A stretch of 64,000 nt of DNA. Source: Brachypterus glaber (taxonomy: Eukaryota; Arthropoda; Insecta; Coleoptera; Kateretidae). Below, one piece after another: positions 47,200 through 58,320 of this stretch. The DNA is taken from NCBI GenBank assembly GCA_958510825.1, contig OY294052.1, forward strand, positions 5,229,816 to 5,293,815, read 5' to 3'. A program made the translations under genes and the position numbers. The notes beneath the pieces are model-generated. The model was not told where the DNA came from, did no database searches, and worked only from the letters and a program-made list of their open reading frames with translations. Positions within the stretch are counted from its first letter, which is position 1, and each line of letters starts with the position of its first letter.

Positions 47200-48895
47200 A
47201 TTAAAAAAATAAAACTAAGTAAAAGCAGCAAAACAATAAAATTAAGCTATACTACCCCTGAGTTTGGTAAAAGAGACTCGTCAAGGTCGTCTTTGCAAGT
47301 CAAAAAAATATACTATAAAATATTCTTAGTAGTGTAAAGTAGAATATTCTTATTATAATCACAATTTAATTGGACAGAAAAAAAACACATGGACAGAAAT
47401 ACTGTTAAATTATTGCTTAATGAAAACGTGAAAGCTGATTATCTAAAAATAACTAAAAATTAAGTACAATATCTTAACATCTACTCTGGTGGTTTTCAGG
47501 AACATATGCATTATTAATTTTACCACTTGTTCTTTTACTCTTTCCTTTATATACTTTATTATCCATCTTCCTTTTACCTGCAAAATGTTCCTCTATTTCA
47601 TGCAGAGTTTTGCCTTCTGTTTCAGGCAACACAAAATACATCACTACGGTTCCAATCAAGGCTATACAACCGTATAACCAGAATGTACCAGGAATGGTCA
47701 ACTGATAGACCAGTTTTAAAAACGTTTTATTTGAGGAAAAATTAAAAAGATAACTTACAGCACCAGAAAACCCAGAAGCTGAGGCTCTAATTTCATTTGG
47801 ATATACCTCACCCACTAGCATCCAAGGTAATAATCGTATACCAATATAATTAAAAAACGCTGCACCTATTAAAAATGTCATAGGTATCCAGGTCTGAGTT
47901 TCTAGAAACTCTTTAGTAGAGCTGTTAACATTTGAGGTGATGTTAGCTAAGTTTGAGGATGAGGGTATCAGGTCTCCTTCCATATAATGTACATCTATAA
48001 GATATGCATATATACCTGCCATCAAAAAACAAGTACCACAGCCAACTAGGGAAATGAAGTTCATTATCCTTTTTCCAACGCGATTTATTAAAATAACGCT
48101 GATTATACATCCTGATAACTGAGCTACACCAAGGAATATTGTTGCATAATATTTGTCTATAGGAGACTTTAATGTTGCGAATATTTTGACAGCATACACT
48201 TGTAAGGTGGACATTCCTGAGAAATGTCCTAGGAAGAACGCAAAGCTAATTATAGCAAAAGGCCAAAGAAAGGTTTTCTTCATATATTGTTTCATAATTT
48301 CAATTTTACTCGATTTTTCATCGTTTGCTTTTCTCGGGAGGTTATTGTTTCCCTTAAGTTGCATCATTTCGTTACCCTTTTCTTGCACCGTTTTGCCCAA
48401 ATGTGTGCATAGATCAGAATATTCTTCTTGAACCTCGTCAAATTGTTTCCATCCTCTTAGCCACGCTAACGCTTCTTGAGCTTCTTTATGTCGGTCCTTG
48501 CCAGTTAACCAATGAGGACTCTCAGGTACAAAGAAACATAGAAAAAAGGATATCACAGGGACAACACAGCTTGTAAGGGCAACTGTCTTCCAGTTAAAGA
48601 AAGTACCAAGTAAAAATTGTATTAGGGTTCCTGATAAAATAGCAACGCCGCTGGTTGAAGCTAAAATACCTCTTAATTTTGGTGTGGTTATTTCTGCTAC
48701 GTATGTTAACGTCTGAAAGTATTAATTATCAATTAATATTATAGTGCAATGATCATTTCTGGCTTTTTTCTTAAAGAAATCTAGAAGATGTGTTTAAAAG
48801 TGAAGAAGAATACATGCAATATAGATTAGAAAAACAGGTTAAGATAGGATAGAGAAATAGGAGCAAAGAAAGAATTCAAGCTAATGTAAAAACTT
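47200..48895. repeat. Segmental duplication, copy 2 (with terminal exon)
   Basis: Partner of 44510-46235; see there. Spacing between the two copies is about 2.68 kb. Confidence 0.75.
47474..48712 (-). CDS. Tret1-like transporter terminal exon, copy B
   Basis: Same length (1239 nt, 412 codons) and same acceptor context as copy C, starting in phase 0 after TTTCAG at 48713. The frame is open throughout: LTYVAEITTPKLRG, then PESPHWLTGKDRHKEAQEAL, MLVGEVYPNEIRASASGFSG and PETEGKTLHEIEEHFAGK. It differs from copy C by scattered substitutions, including in the cytoplasmic loop (GNNNLPRKANDEKSS). Like copy C it lacks its own 5' exons in the 2.8 kb before copy A. It could be an alternative last exon of the 51479-57934 gene. 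Confidence 0.85.
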   Translation of the reverse strand, partial: TLTYVAEITTPKLRGILASTSGVAILSGTLIQFLLGTFFNWKTVALTSCVVPVISFFLCFFVPESPHWLTGKDRHKEAQEALAWLRGWKQFDEVQEEYSDLCTHLGKTVQEKGNEMMQLKGNNNLPRKANDEKSSKIEIMKQYMKKTFLWPFAIISFAFFLGHFSGMSTLQVYAVKIFATLKSPIDKYYATIFLGVAQLSGCIISVILINRVGKRIMNFISLVGCGTCFLMAGIYAYLIDVHYMEGDLIPSSSNLANITSNVNSSTKEFLETQTWIPMTFLIGAAFFNYIGIRLLPWMLVGEVYPNEIRASASGFSGAVSYLFNFSSNKTFLKLVYQLTIPGTFWLYGCIALIGTVVMYFVLPETEGKTLHEIEEHFAGKRKMDNKVYKGKSKRTSGKINNAYVPENHQSRC

Positions 48896-49979
48896 AATTT
48901 ACTTTCGTATAAATAATATATACAAACAATTTACAATTAAAACACAGAAAGATAGCAAATAAACATTAAAAATTTATAAATTTATCTCACATAGTAAAAA
49001 AATATTTTTCTACTATCTAATTATTAACTGCTAGCTTATATTATATTTTTAATTGTTTACCTTGAACTCACTTATTATTGACCGCTGTTAAGCTAAAATT
49101 AAGACAACTACTAATATTTTCTCATTTGTCAAACTGACAGCTATGTCAAAATCATTTTTAAACTATAAATTTAACTGATATTTGGAGTTACTAGCTTTAG
49201 GTAGTAATTAATAATTAGTAAGTAATAGAAAAAATATTATATGGGAACTGTCTTTAGTGTTCTCGACTGATTTTTTGCCTCGACTCCGTCTCAGCAAAAA
49301 CAAACTTCAGTTTCGAACACTACAGACATACTAGATGCATAATATACCATTCTGGATGCAAATAATCTCAGAATGTCTCGAGTTTATTCTAAAACAAATA
49401 TACTTAACCGGTTATTACATTTGCATATACTATTTGCCAGATAGGATTTTTTTTTACTAGAAGAATAGTACCCATTTATGTAAACATAGAGACAATAATC
49501 CCGAATTTAACTGATATTGGAGATATGAAATATTTAAATAAAACATACTTTAACTAAGTTCCTTTTTTAATTAGGAAGATCCTTTTTGCAAAAATATCAT
49601 TAAGCTGCGAGCAACCGTGCATATTCAATCTATAAAACATCTGTTTTATTTTTTAATATAAATAGTGAATATTAAAGTCTAAAACAACACCGTACCCAGT
49701 AAATGGTATATTTTGTACTATCATTTTAAGATACATGTATAATAAAAATATTGGTTGAAATATTTGGGACAGAGAAAGTGCTTAATTTGAATGTATTATG
49801 TAATATTATTTAATATATATCGTTTAGATAAATAAGTCTTTGCATATATACGTAAATACATAAATAATTATTTACTTGCCTCCGATATTGACTCAACTCA
49901 AGAAATTATTTCTATGTGTATAGGATAAATACATAAATATTTGTTCCTTTGCTATCGAATATATAAATTAAAATATGGC
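48896..49979. other. AT-rich sequence, no exon seen
   Basis: Read on both strands for transporter 5' exon motifs (QPIGRKR, ISWIG); none was seen. Confidence 0.45.
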
Positions 49980-51430
49980 GAACATTAATAATCTAAGAGC
50001 TGGTGGCCATTTTTATTTCATTATTTGCTCCCAGCTGTATTTTATATATGTCTTAAAGTACATTTAAATTAAGCTATTTGCAAATCGGGTTCCTTTGGAT
50101 GTTAGAAGCCGCGAAAAGGTGGTGAAATGGGGTCCCCGAAAAATATATTTTTAACTTATCGAGTCAAACACATTACATTTATTACATTTAGATTAATCTC
50201 TTTTCATAGTTCTATATAATTATTCAGTAGGCAAAGGGGTAAAAAAGGATGTAAAAAGTTTATTTGACATATGTCAACACTAAAAAGTCTGAAGAATTTT
50301 CATTTAATCACAATGTCGTTTCATACCCAGGTAGCAAGGGATGTTATATTACAAGATATTAACATCACTTTTGGGTGTATTTTTAAACTAAATCATAACA
50401 TCACATAATATTGAAAAATAACATGTATTTAACATCACATCATCAACGTAACACGTGAGACGTGACAACCATGTTATTTAATAACAAATATTTAGCAACG
50501 CTGTGAATATATCGCATGTCACATATTAACGTGGCTTTCACTTGAATGTCATGTTATTTTGCTTCTCACTGACGTTCAAAGCAAAAAAATCGATATAAGA
50601 TGATGTTGATAGAGTAAATTATTATAAGGAAATTGGATACACATTATAAGATTTCCAATGGATAGGGGGTTCTGCCGGGCTTCTCAAGACCACGGACACG
50701 GATTTAAGGAATATATTCTCCGCTTAATCTGCAATTTCGTATTTAGAATCTATCTGTTTCAATCTGTGATTGTTTCAATTACTGATTGATTTTAAATCCG
50801 ATTTTTTTTATAGGGTTATAGCGTTTTTAATGGTTTTATTTAGAAAAAGCTAATATCCTAGGATATTATTTAAATATTAAAGTACCAGTAACGGCATCCA
50901 TAAGATATTGGATATAACAGCGCAGGAATGTGGATTTATGATGTCACAAACACGTTATTTTTGGGATGTCATTGTGTGATGTTATTAGGGGTGGACTTAG
51001 GACATCCCCACCATGCTACATTCTTGTTAAATGAGACTACAATCTTAACATCACATGTCACATATTAACGTGGCTTTCACGTGAATGTCATGTTATTTTG
51101 CTACCTGGGTAAATTCTAATTTCTTTAAAAAATTAAGTATCACATATCTCAAAGGCACTTTTTAAGGACTGTTCTTACCCCTTGGGCCCAGAATTATTGT
51201 GTATAACTATGAAAAAGCTTAATCTGAATGTAATAAATGTAATGCATACTCGGCAAGTTAAAAGTTGTTTTTTTGGTAGCTCATTTCCGGAGCTTTTGGA
51301 GCTTCTAGCACCCAAAGGAACCGGATCCGGAGCCTAGCAATTTGAAAATAGCTTATTTGGAATGTACTTTAAGACGTATATAAAATACAGCCAGGAGAAA
51401 ATAATGAAATAAAAATGGTCACCAGCTCTC
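49980..51430. repeat. Foldback element, interrupted by 50326-51109
   Basis: Left arm 49980-50325 and right arm 51110-51430 pair: CATTACATTTATTACATTTA with its complement near 51230, and CTGGTGGCCATTTTTATTTC with GAAATAAAAATGGTCACCAG. The arms are pushed apart by the nested element. Confidence 0.75.
50326..51109. repeat. Nested TIR element with CCCAGGTAGCAA ends, 784 bp
   Basis: CCCAGGTAGCAA and the inverted TTGCTACCTGGG, with TA on both sides (50324-50325 and 51110-51111). Internally GTCACATATTAACGTGGCTT occurs twice in direct orientation (near 50518 and 51056). No coding sequence. Confidence 0.8.
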
Positions 51431-51478
51431 CGATTATAATGTGTACATAAAATAGTAATATTTATATAAAATAATATT

Positions 51479-54400
51479 TTACAGCTTACTCTCAACTTTA
51501 TTTTTATATTCGTCATCGTGAAAGCCTGGGTTTTCCTGTCCCGTAAAATTTCTTTTTTGTACTTGATTATTTAATTTACTTTTACCAGAAAAATGCTCTG
51601 TTATTTGATACAATGTTTTGCCTTCTGTTTCTGGCAAAGTAAAATACAAAACAATCGTACCAACAAAACTAACAGCGCCATAAAACCAAAAAGTCCCTGG
51701 TAATGTAAAACTAGTTACCAACGTAAAGAAAATTTTGTTTGAAATGAAACTTAAAATATAACCTATCCCTCCGGAAAGACCTGAAGCAATAGCTCTGGTT
51801 TCATTTGTAAATACTTCACCAGTTAAAATCCATGGTAAGACTCTTATACCTAGGTGAGATAAAAATGCAGATAACACCAAGAATATCATAGGAGTCCAGT
51901 GGAATTCTTCAGGATCTTCGTTTGCAGATGATATAGTAATATTTTGATTTGTTTTGAGGTTTTCTAACTGTACAATGTTTATGTTATGAGCATATGTTGC
52001 TACAATGATAAAGCACAGACCACATCCTATCAAAGATATGAAGTTTATTATCCTTTTACCAACAACGTGTACTAAAATTACGCATCCGATACATCCAAGG
52101 AGTTCTACACAACCCATCAATACCGTACAATAATATTTATCAATTGGAGATTTTAAAGAAGAAAAAATTTGTATGGCATATGTTTGCAGAGGAGTCATAC
52201 CATTAAAATGCCCTAAGAAAAATGAAAATGAAACTAGTAAATACGGCCATATAAAGGTTTTTTTAGTTAAAAGTTTTAATGTGTCCATTTTCTTAGGTTT
52301 CTGGAGTATCGGTTGCGATTCTTGCTTAGCAAAGTTAAGATTTGAACTGTCACTTCTTCCAAGTTGCTTACAAAGTTCCTCAAATTCATTTTGTATGTTT
52401 TCGAATGTGGTCCAACCTCTAAGCCAGGCCATACTTTTTTTGGCATCTTCAAAACGATTTTTGGAAATCAACCAAATTGGCGTTTCTGGTACAAAAATCA
52501 AGAGGCAGAAAGCCAGCAATGGTACCAAACAATTTACCAAAGCTACGCTTCTAAATGGTAAAAAAGTACCAAGCAAAAATTGACATAGCACTCCTAATGT
52601 AACAGACATTGTACTTGTTGAAGATAACATTCCTCGTAAATGGGGTTGAGTTATTTCAGCGACGTATGTCAAAACCTGAAAAAATATAAATTCCTCAACT
52701 TCTCAGTTTTTCCTTACTTTACTGTATTCCCAAATTTTCTTTCCTTTTTGTGTGAATTGCCCATTTTATTCCAGTTATTTATAAATGCAGAATAATGCGT
52801 TAATATTTAAGCAGAAAATTCTTTATGGGTTATTGAGAAATGCTTAAATTTATTTAATAGTAAGAGATGCTTGTTGGTATAAAAGACAGATTAGTATCAT
52901 GCGTGTCCTTTCAGTTTCTGAGCCATGTATGCATACCTGTATGCGTAAAAGACGTACCATTATGATTACTTATTACTTTATTTTGTGATTTACTTTTGTA
53001 TAGTATAGTGGACTAGTGCCAGTTTGATTTGGATCCCAAAAAATGGGTCTTCGAATAAAATTAAGAATACGTTATTTAGAGAGAACATCTACTAGGTATC
53101 GTTTTAGGTTTAGAGGAAGCTCATTTTGTTTACTGATGGTACTTAATATATGTTCATATATTCTTTAGAATTTAAATAAAGCCTACCCTGGTAGAGAAGT
53201 ACATAAATGTAACTTAACATAACATTAGATTAGTGACATTTTTATGTTTGTCTCAAACGTTATACAAAAACGTTATAAAATATATAAATCTAACCTTAAA
53301 AACTAACGTTTGACAAAAACGTTATAAAATACATAAATCTAACGTTAGTTTGCTAACTAAATTCTAACCCTTTTCTAACCTTATTCTGACTTTAAATGAT
53401 TTTTAAAATTTCCATTATTAATACGTAAGCTATAGTAGAAAATACTCATTTCAGACAGCTATGTGCCTAGGTTTGATAATTATTTATTATTTCTATAATA
53501 AGTTTAAAAAAATATCCCCCAGAAGTCAAAATTATAGTAAGTCTGGCAACGCTGTACTATAATTGAAAAAATATTTTAAGATTCTAAATGTATAAATAAA
53601 TATTAACTAACTAAATATAAAGTTTTTGTGAGAGCTTAACGTATTTATCGAAGTATAACAGGATATTACACGAAAAATATTTAGGGCCACCTAAAAAGAT
53701 ATTTATTTTATAAATAAATTTAACGAAATTATGTTTAAAAATATTATGATTGTTAAAATATATTAAGATTTATTTATATGAATAAATTTATCTCCAGATG
53801 CCCTTTTATGATGCAGGTAGAAGTTGGCCACGCCCCCTCGGAAAGTTAGAAATTAAACGTATTTCTAACTAAAAATCTAACGTTAGATTTACGTTTGTAA
53901 CTAACGTTTGATTCTAACGTTAAAAAGCGGGACATTTGCACATATTTTATAACATACTTTTATACAGTTTTCTAACATTAGAAAAACTTTATTCTAACGT
54001 TAAATTTCTACTAGGGTAGGTTTGGCAAATACCTGGAGTTATATGCCAACCAACCTGATCAGGTTTTTATGTCAATTATTAATTATAATTTTAATTTAGT
54101 ATCAGTTTTTTTTTTTGAAAACACAAGAAGCGAAGTATATTTCAGGTTTCTGCTTGCCAAATTAAGATTTTAATAGCTAAATAGAAAAAGGTAATAAAAT
54201 ATACCAGCACCGATCTTCCCTATAAATAAATAAATAAATAAATAAGTGTCATGCAGAACTCTGCAACAAAGCAAGCAGTTAATAAATAGCAGATATTTTT
54301 TATTATTGTCAATAAATAATTTAAAAAAAAGACAGAAAATCATCGACAAAAAATAAAGAAAAATAAAACGGCCAAAAAGTATCCACAATCAGGTACCCTT

Positions 54401-57400
54401 CTTGCATTTTTTTATTCTGAATTTAAAGTCGATAAAAAATGTTAGTAAAAGAATAATAAAAAGAAAAGGTGAGTTTGGGTGCAATAAAAACATAACCTAA
54501 AAACATAATTACCGGTGCTTCTAGAAGTCCTCCAGTCAAACCGGTAATAGCTAATGCTAAAAATATGTGCCAGGCTTCTTTCGAAAAATAAAATAAAAGC
54601 CACGCAGTTAGAAAAGGAATGTTGACCATTTGCATCGCTCTTTTCCTTCCTATTGGTTGAGTTATTGCTCCTGACAGCAGGCATCCTACAGGAACGCAGA
54701 TGAGATTTATTGAACCTAAAACAAAAAATTAGTCCAATCATTTTAGATTTTTTCATGAGATTAGTTTACAAGTTAAAACTTTTGACCCAGTTAAATGTCC
54801 CCCGCGGAGTAGATGAAGAGATCACATTCTTGCCCATAAATTTGTTATGGGAACTGTCCGCCATCTTGGATTAAAGGGGTGAGTGCGGTTATCTCGCTAA
54901 ATATGCATCTTACGATTAAAATGCATATTATCAATTTTGTTAAGGAACAAATTTCCAAGCATTTTTGTTAAGATTATTTTTTTATTATAGTAATAACAAT
55001 CGAGTTATATTCAAAAATAGCCATGTTGGAGGTGAAATGGTTTTTTTATTTTTAAGCCAAATTATTTATCGGAGGATAAAAGTGGTAAGGAGCAAACTTG
55101 TAGCTTTTGGAATTATCTATAAGTTTTATATAAATTCTTTCTAGGGGGGTCAACCAAGAGAAGAACCTGCTTACTTCTGGGCATGTCTAGAAGTCAACTG
55201 AGGGAAATAACGGGTATAATAACTGGATAATGCTTAATAAGCACCAATAGACTACAAGCCCCTGTATAAGTGATGTGGGAAAGGGGACGAAGAACTTTAC
55301 CACCTCATATGTGAATGTCCATCGCTGATAGGCTTAAGATGGAACTCTAATCTCCATTTAAACTTATTCCTATTTAGCGTTGCGTATTTAAAGTATGGCC
55401 CCTTAGTTGGATATTAGGTGATTATAGGTTAATTAAACTAGCTCTACAGAGGGCCAAGTCGACGAAAAATTACTTTTTTATATTTATCATTTTTTAATAA
55501 TGTATATACCTCATATTATCATTTAAATATTATTTTAAAAATGTATTACACACATTCTTTATAAAAATAGTTAAATAATGTGAAAAGGTATTTAAAGGTA
55601 TGTATAGGTACGTAAGCTATTGTTATCTGTGAGGATTATTCAATAATATCCCAACTTATTATCTGCTTTACATTGCTATGACAGAAATAATTTAACTAAA
55701 AGAGAGTACCTAGATTTCCCTATAGGGGGTCGTCTGTAGGAGGATAAGCACCACCTTGTGGTGGATTAAACTATACTTTAAACTGATTAGTATGCACTTA
55801 ATTTGAGTTCCATAGGATGATGGAAACATGATTGGAGTGGGGTCTAAAGTTCAATGAGACTGACGATTTTTTATTTGAAACAGGTTGAAGATAAGTTGCA
55901 ATGTTAAAACCACTGATGGTTTTAGATGGAGCATCATGTGAGCTTTCAAGGGACATAAAAAAAAATCTGCGAGGAAAGGCTTATTTGAAACACTATATTG
56001 GCCACTACTATATTTTAAAAAAGCTTTGACTTGAAATTTAAAAAAATTTCGAATTTCGAAATCGAAAAGACTCTCTGGCTCAAAAGTGGCTTCTTGGTAA
56101 AAAAACGGTGGCCACTCAAAAAATAGCCAAATCGTTTAATGTTTAGAGGTAGCTCAAAGCGCTCAAACTTTGAAAAAAAATCGGTACTTGTTTTTCGGAT
56201 AAAAATTGACTGTGTATAAAATTAAGGAAATTTTGGAGGGTTTCTTTGGTAATATTTAGAAACAATACTAGTTGGGAGAAACTAAAAAAAATATATCCCC
56301 CTCCCCTTAAGTTAGAACATAAAAAATATCTCCCATTATTTGAAGATTTCGCAAAAATTTCATTTTTGAAATGCCCTTGGAGTAATTATGTCCCCTGCAG
56401 GGCGATGCCCCGGTCGTAATTATTTCCAGACAGCAAATTTTCATGAAAACAGCGAATTTTTCCCACATAATTCTCAGTCTCTTGTGTAATTAGGGAACGT
56501 TCAAGTATTACGTAACGCAAAATGTACCAAAATTCATACACTTCATACCTCGGTTCTCGCGTTATTCAAGCCTGTAGAGATTTCATATTTTGGCTACCCC
56601 CCCTATTAGGGATGGATGATGAGAACTCTATAATCTATAATAACGTGAGAACCGGGGTATGAAGTGTATGAATTTTGGCACAATTTGCGTTACGTAATAC
56701 TTGAACGTTGCCTTATATATGAGATAACAACAATTTAAATGACCAAAACCTAACTAATTTTAACTGTCAAAGTCTAATCTGAGAATAAAAATTAAAAAGA
56801 CCACGGTTGACGTGTACAAATTCAAGAATTTTAGCAAAACTGCAGCTAAATTATATATTTTTATGTAAAGCCCTGTTAAAAAAACCAAGTAGAGACCAGT
56901 AGAGACCAGTAGAAAACGCATCGGAATCTACTGAATCATACTGGTCTCTACTTGTTTTTTTTTAACAGGTAGTACTGGTGTTTATAGTTATTTATTTACC
57001 TATCCAGGATATAGCTTCTGGTCCCAATGATATTTCGTTTTCATGTTTTCCAGACAAGCTCGGGATTAATATAGTGGGAAAACCAAGGGTCATTCCAAAT
57101 CCTAATAATAATACATTCTTAACACAAACGGCCAATATTTGAGGTAATGCTTCTCGCATTGATGATTTTTCATTTTGATGAGAGATCTTCGGTAGATTTG
57201 TTTCGCTGGAAAAAAAAAATAGTTACTAATAGAAGTTAATAAAAAATTTATAATTATAATATTTAATATTATTTAGATGTGTCCCTTCAGGACAATGAAT
57301 TCGAGGGGGGGGAACAGGACCAATAAAAATAAGAGGTAACACTATGGTGGTAGTTATTGTTTCTGAAATCCTAAAATTCTTTACGAAAATACCATTGGTT

Positions 57401-57934
57401 ATTTTTACTAGTTTAAAAAAATTGTGCATAATTTTTTAAATTTTAAAATATTTATTTTTTTTGTAATATCAATATTTTTTAACCATTTTAACTAAATGTC
57501 AAGCGAAAGCAACGACGTATACACAATGAACTAATAACTCTTCTCTCTAGAATAGGCATTTCATTCGTAAAAACTGACAAAAACGTATCAACATATACAT
57601 TCGTCTGTCTTACTCGCACAGCTTTGTTCTAACAGAGACAACAATAACAGTTACTGGTTATTGTTATTGTTCAGGCCTGAATATACCAACTATTTGTTTA
57701 CAAACAAACCGATATGTTGGCGATACTTTATATTAACGGTATGCGTATTCTATAGAAAATACACCACCAGAATTAGTTGAACAGGTCAAGTTTTCCACAG
57801 AAAATATTCTGTCACAATATAACATAGGCAATAAAATTAAATATATATTGTTTTTATAATCGTAGAAAAAATATAAAATATTACTCGAGTTATAAAACCA
57901 TTACTCACTCTTCTATGCGTGTGTATTTGCTCAT
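51479..57934 (-). CDS. Facilitated trehalose/sugar transporter, Tret1-like
   Basis: A 12-segment major-facilitator sugar porter of the insect Tret1 group, which moves trehalose or other sugars across the plasma membrane; the substrate here is inferred from the family. Exons (minus strand): 57909-57934, 57000-57205, 54513-54715 and terminal exon A 51479-52675. Phases agree and give 543 residues. The start ATG at 57934 opens a 26-nt exon (MSKYTRIE), followed by an N-terminal tail and TM1 (LLLGFGMTLGFPTILIPSL). Exon 3 carries the TM2-3 signature TQPIGRKR (about residues 96-103) and GLTGGLLEAP. Exon A opens with VLTYVAEITQPHLRG and carries PETPIWL and PETEGKTLYQITEHF. Two further copies of the terminal exon lie downstream. 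The introns hold MITEs and a retrotransposon relic. Confidence 0.9.
53186..54016. repeat. AACGTTAGA-family TIR element, 831 bp
   Basis: Ends CCCTGGTAGAGAA and the inverted TTTCTACTAGGG, with TA on both sides (53184-53185 and 54017-54018). Subterminal parts are dense in TCTAACGTTAG-like motifs. This is the most complete copy of the family and lies in the transporter's intron 3. Confidence 0.75.
54225..54245. repeat. ATAA microsatellite
   Basis: About five copies of AAAT/ATAA. Confidence 0.7.
55150..55490 (+). pseudogene. Relic of a non-LTR retrotransposon 3' end
   Basis: In one frame, with a stop after the first residue, it reads CGKGDEELYHLICECPSL. This fits the Cys/His knuckle at the C-terminus of many LINE-type ORF2 proteins. 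Stops and frame shifts show decay. It lies in intron 2 of the transporter gene. Confidence 0.6.
55491..56492. other. Intronic, nothing recognised
   Basis: AT-rich with no repeat match inside the window. Confidence 0.4.
56493..56712. repeat. Palindromic ACGTAACGC-terminus element, 220 bp
   Basis: GGGAACGTTCAAGTATTACG and its complement form the ends. CATACTTCATACCTCGG-type inner arms pair too (ACACTTCATACC with GGTATGAAGTGT). TTA lies on both sides, a possible 3-bp duplication. Confidence 0.8.
56871..56970. repeat. Hairpin element, 100 bp
   Basis: CCTGTTAAAAA pairs with TTTTTAACAGG, and CAAGTAGAGACCAGTA with TACTGGTCTCTACTTG. GTAGAGACCA is duplicated on the left arm. It sits 30 bp inside intron 2, close to the exon 2 donor. 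Confidence 0.75.
57524..57756 (-). repeat. Truncated copy of the hAT-like element
   Basis: Matches 23695-24207 in its outer parts (ACTAATAACTCTTCTCTCTA and TTGTTTACAAACAAACCGAT) but lacks the middle and one terminus. In the transporter's intron 1. Confidence 0.75.
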
Positions 57935-58320
57935 TTTCAAATCTTGTTATGTGATATAATATTATAATTTAACAAATTTTATTTATTAAAAAAAGAATTT
58001 CAATTAGGTTCAATAAATATTATTAATAATAATTAAAACGAATATAGAGTTAAAAAAAATGTGTGTTAATTTATACAAATTTATAAACAAATATTAATAA
58101 ATTAATATTATGATAAAACTGGATTAAAATATCAATATTGTTTTAAACAAGTTTAAAATTTCGTAAAAAAATACTTATTTTTTTAACGACTATTTTAATT
58201 AATGTCAATTATCTTTTAAAACAAGCCGTGAAGATATATATTGCCGATTCGATCTGTAGTTTGGTACCTATATTGCCTATTAGACATTGCCTTTTAGGTA
58301 TGGCTTATTTTGTCTTGATA
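57935..58320. promoter_or_regulatory. Presumed transporter upstream region
   Basis: AT-rich DNA before the start codon. No core promoter motif could be identified; assigned by position only. Confidence 0.25.
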
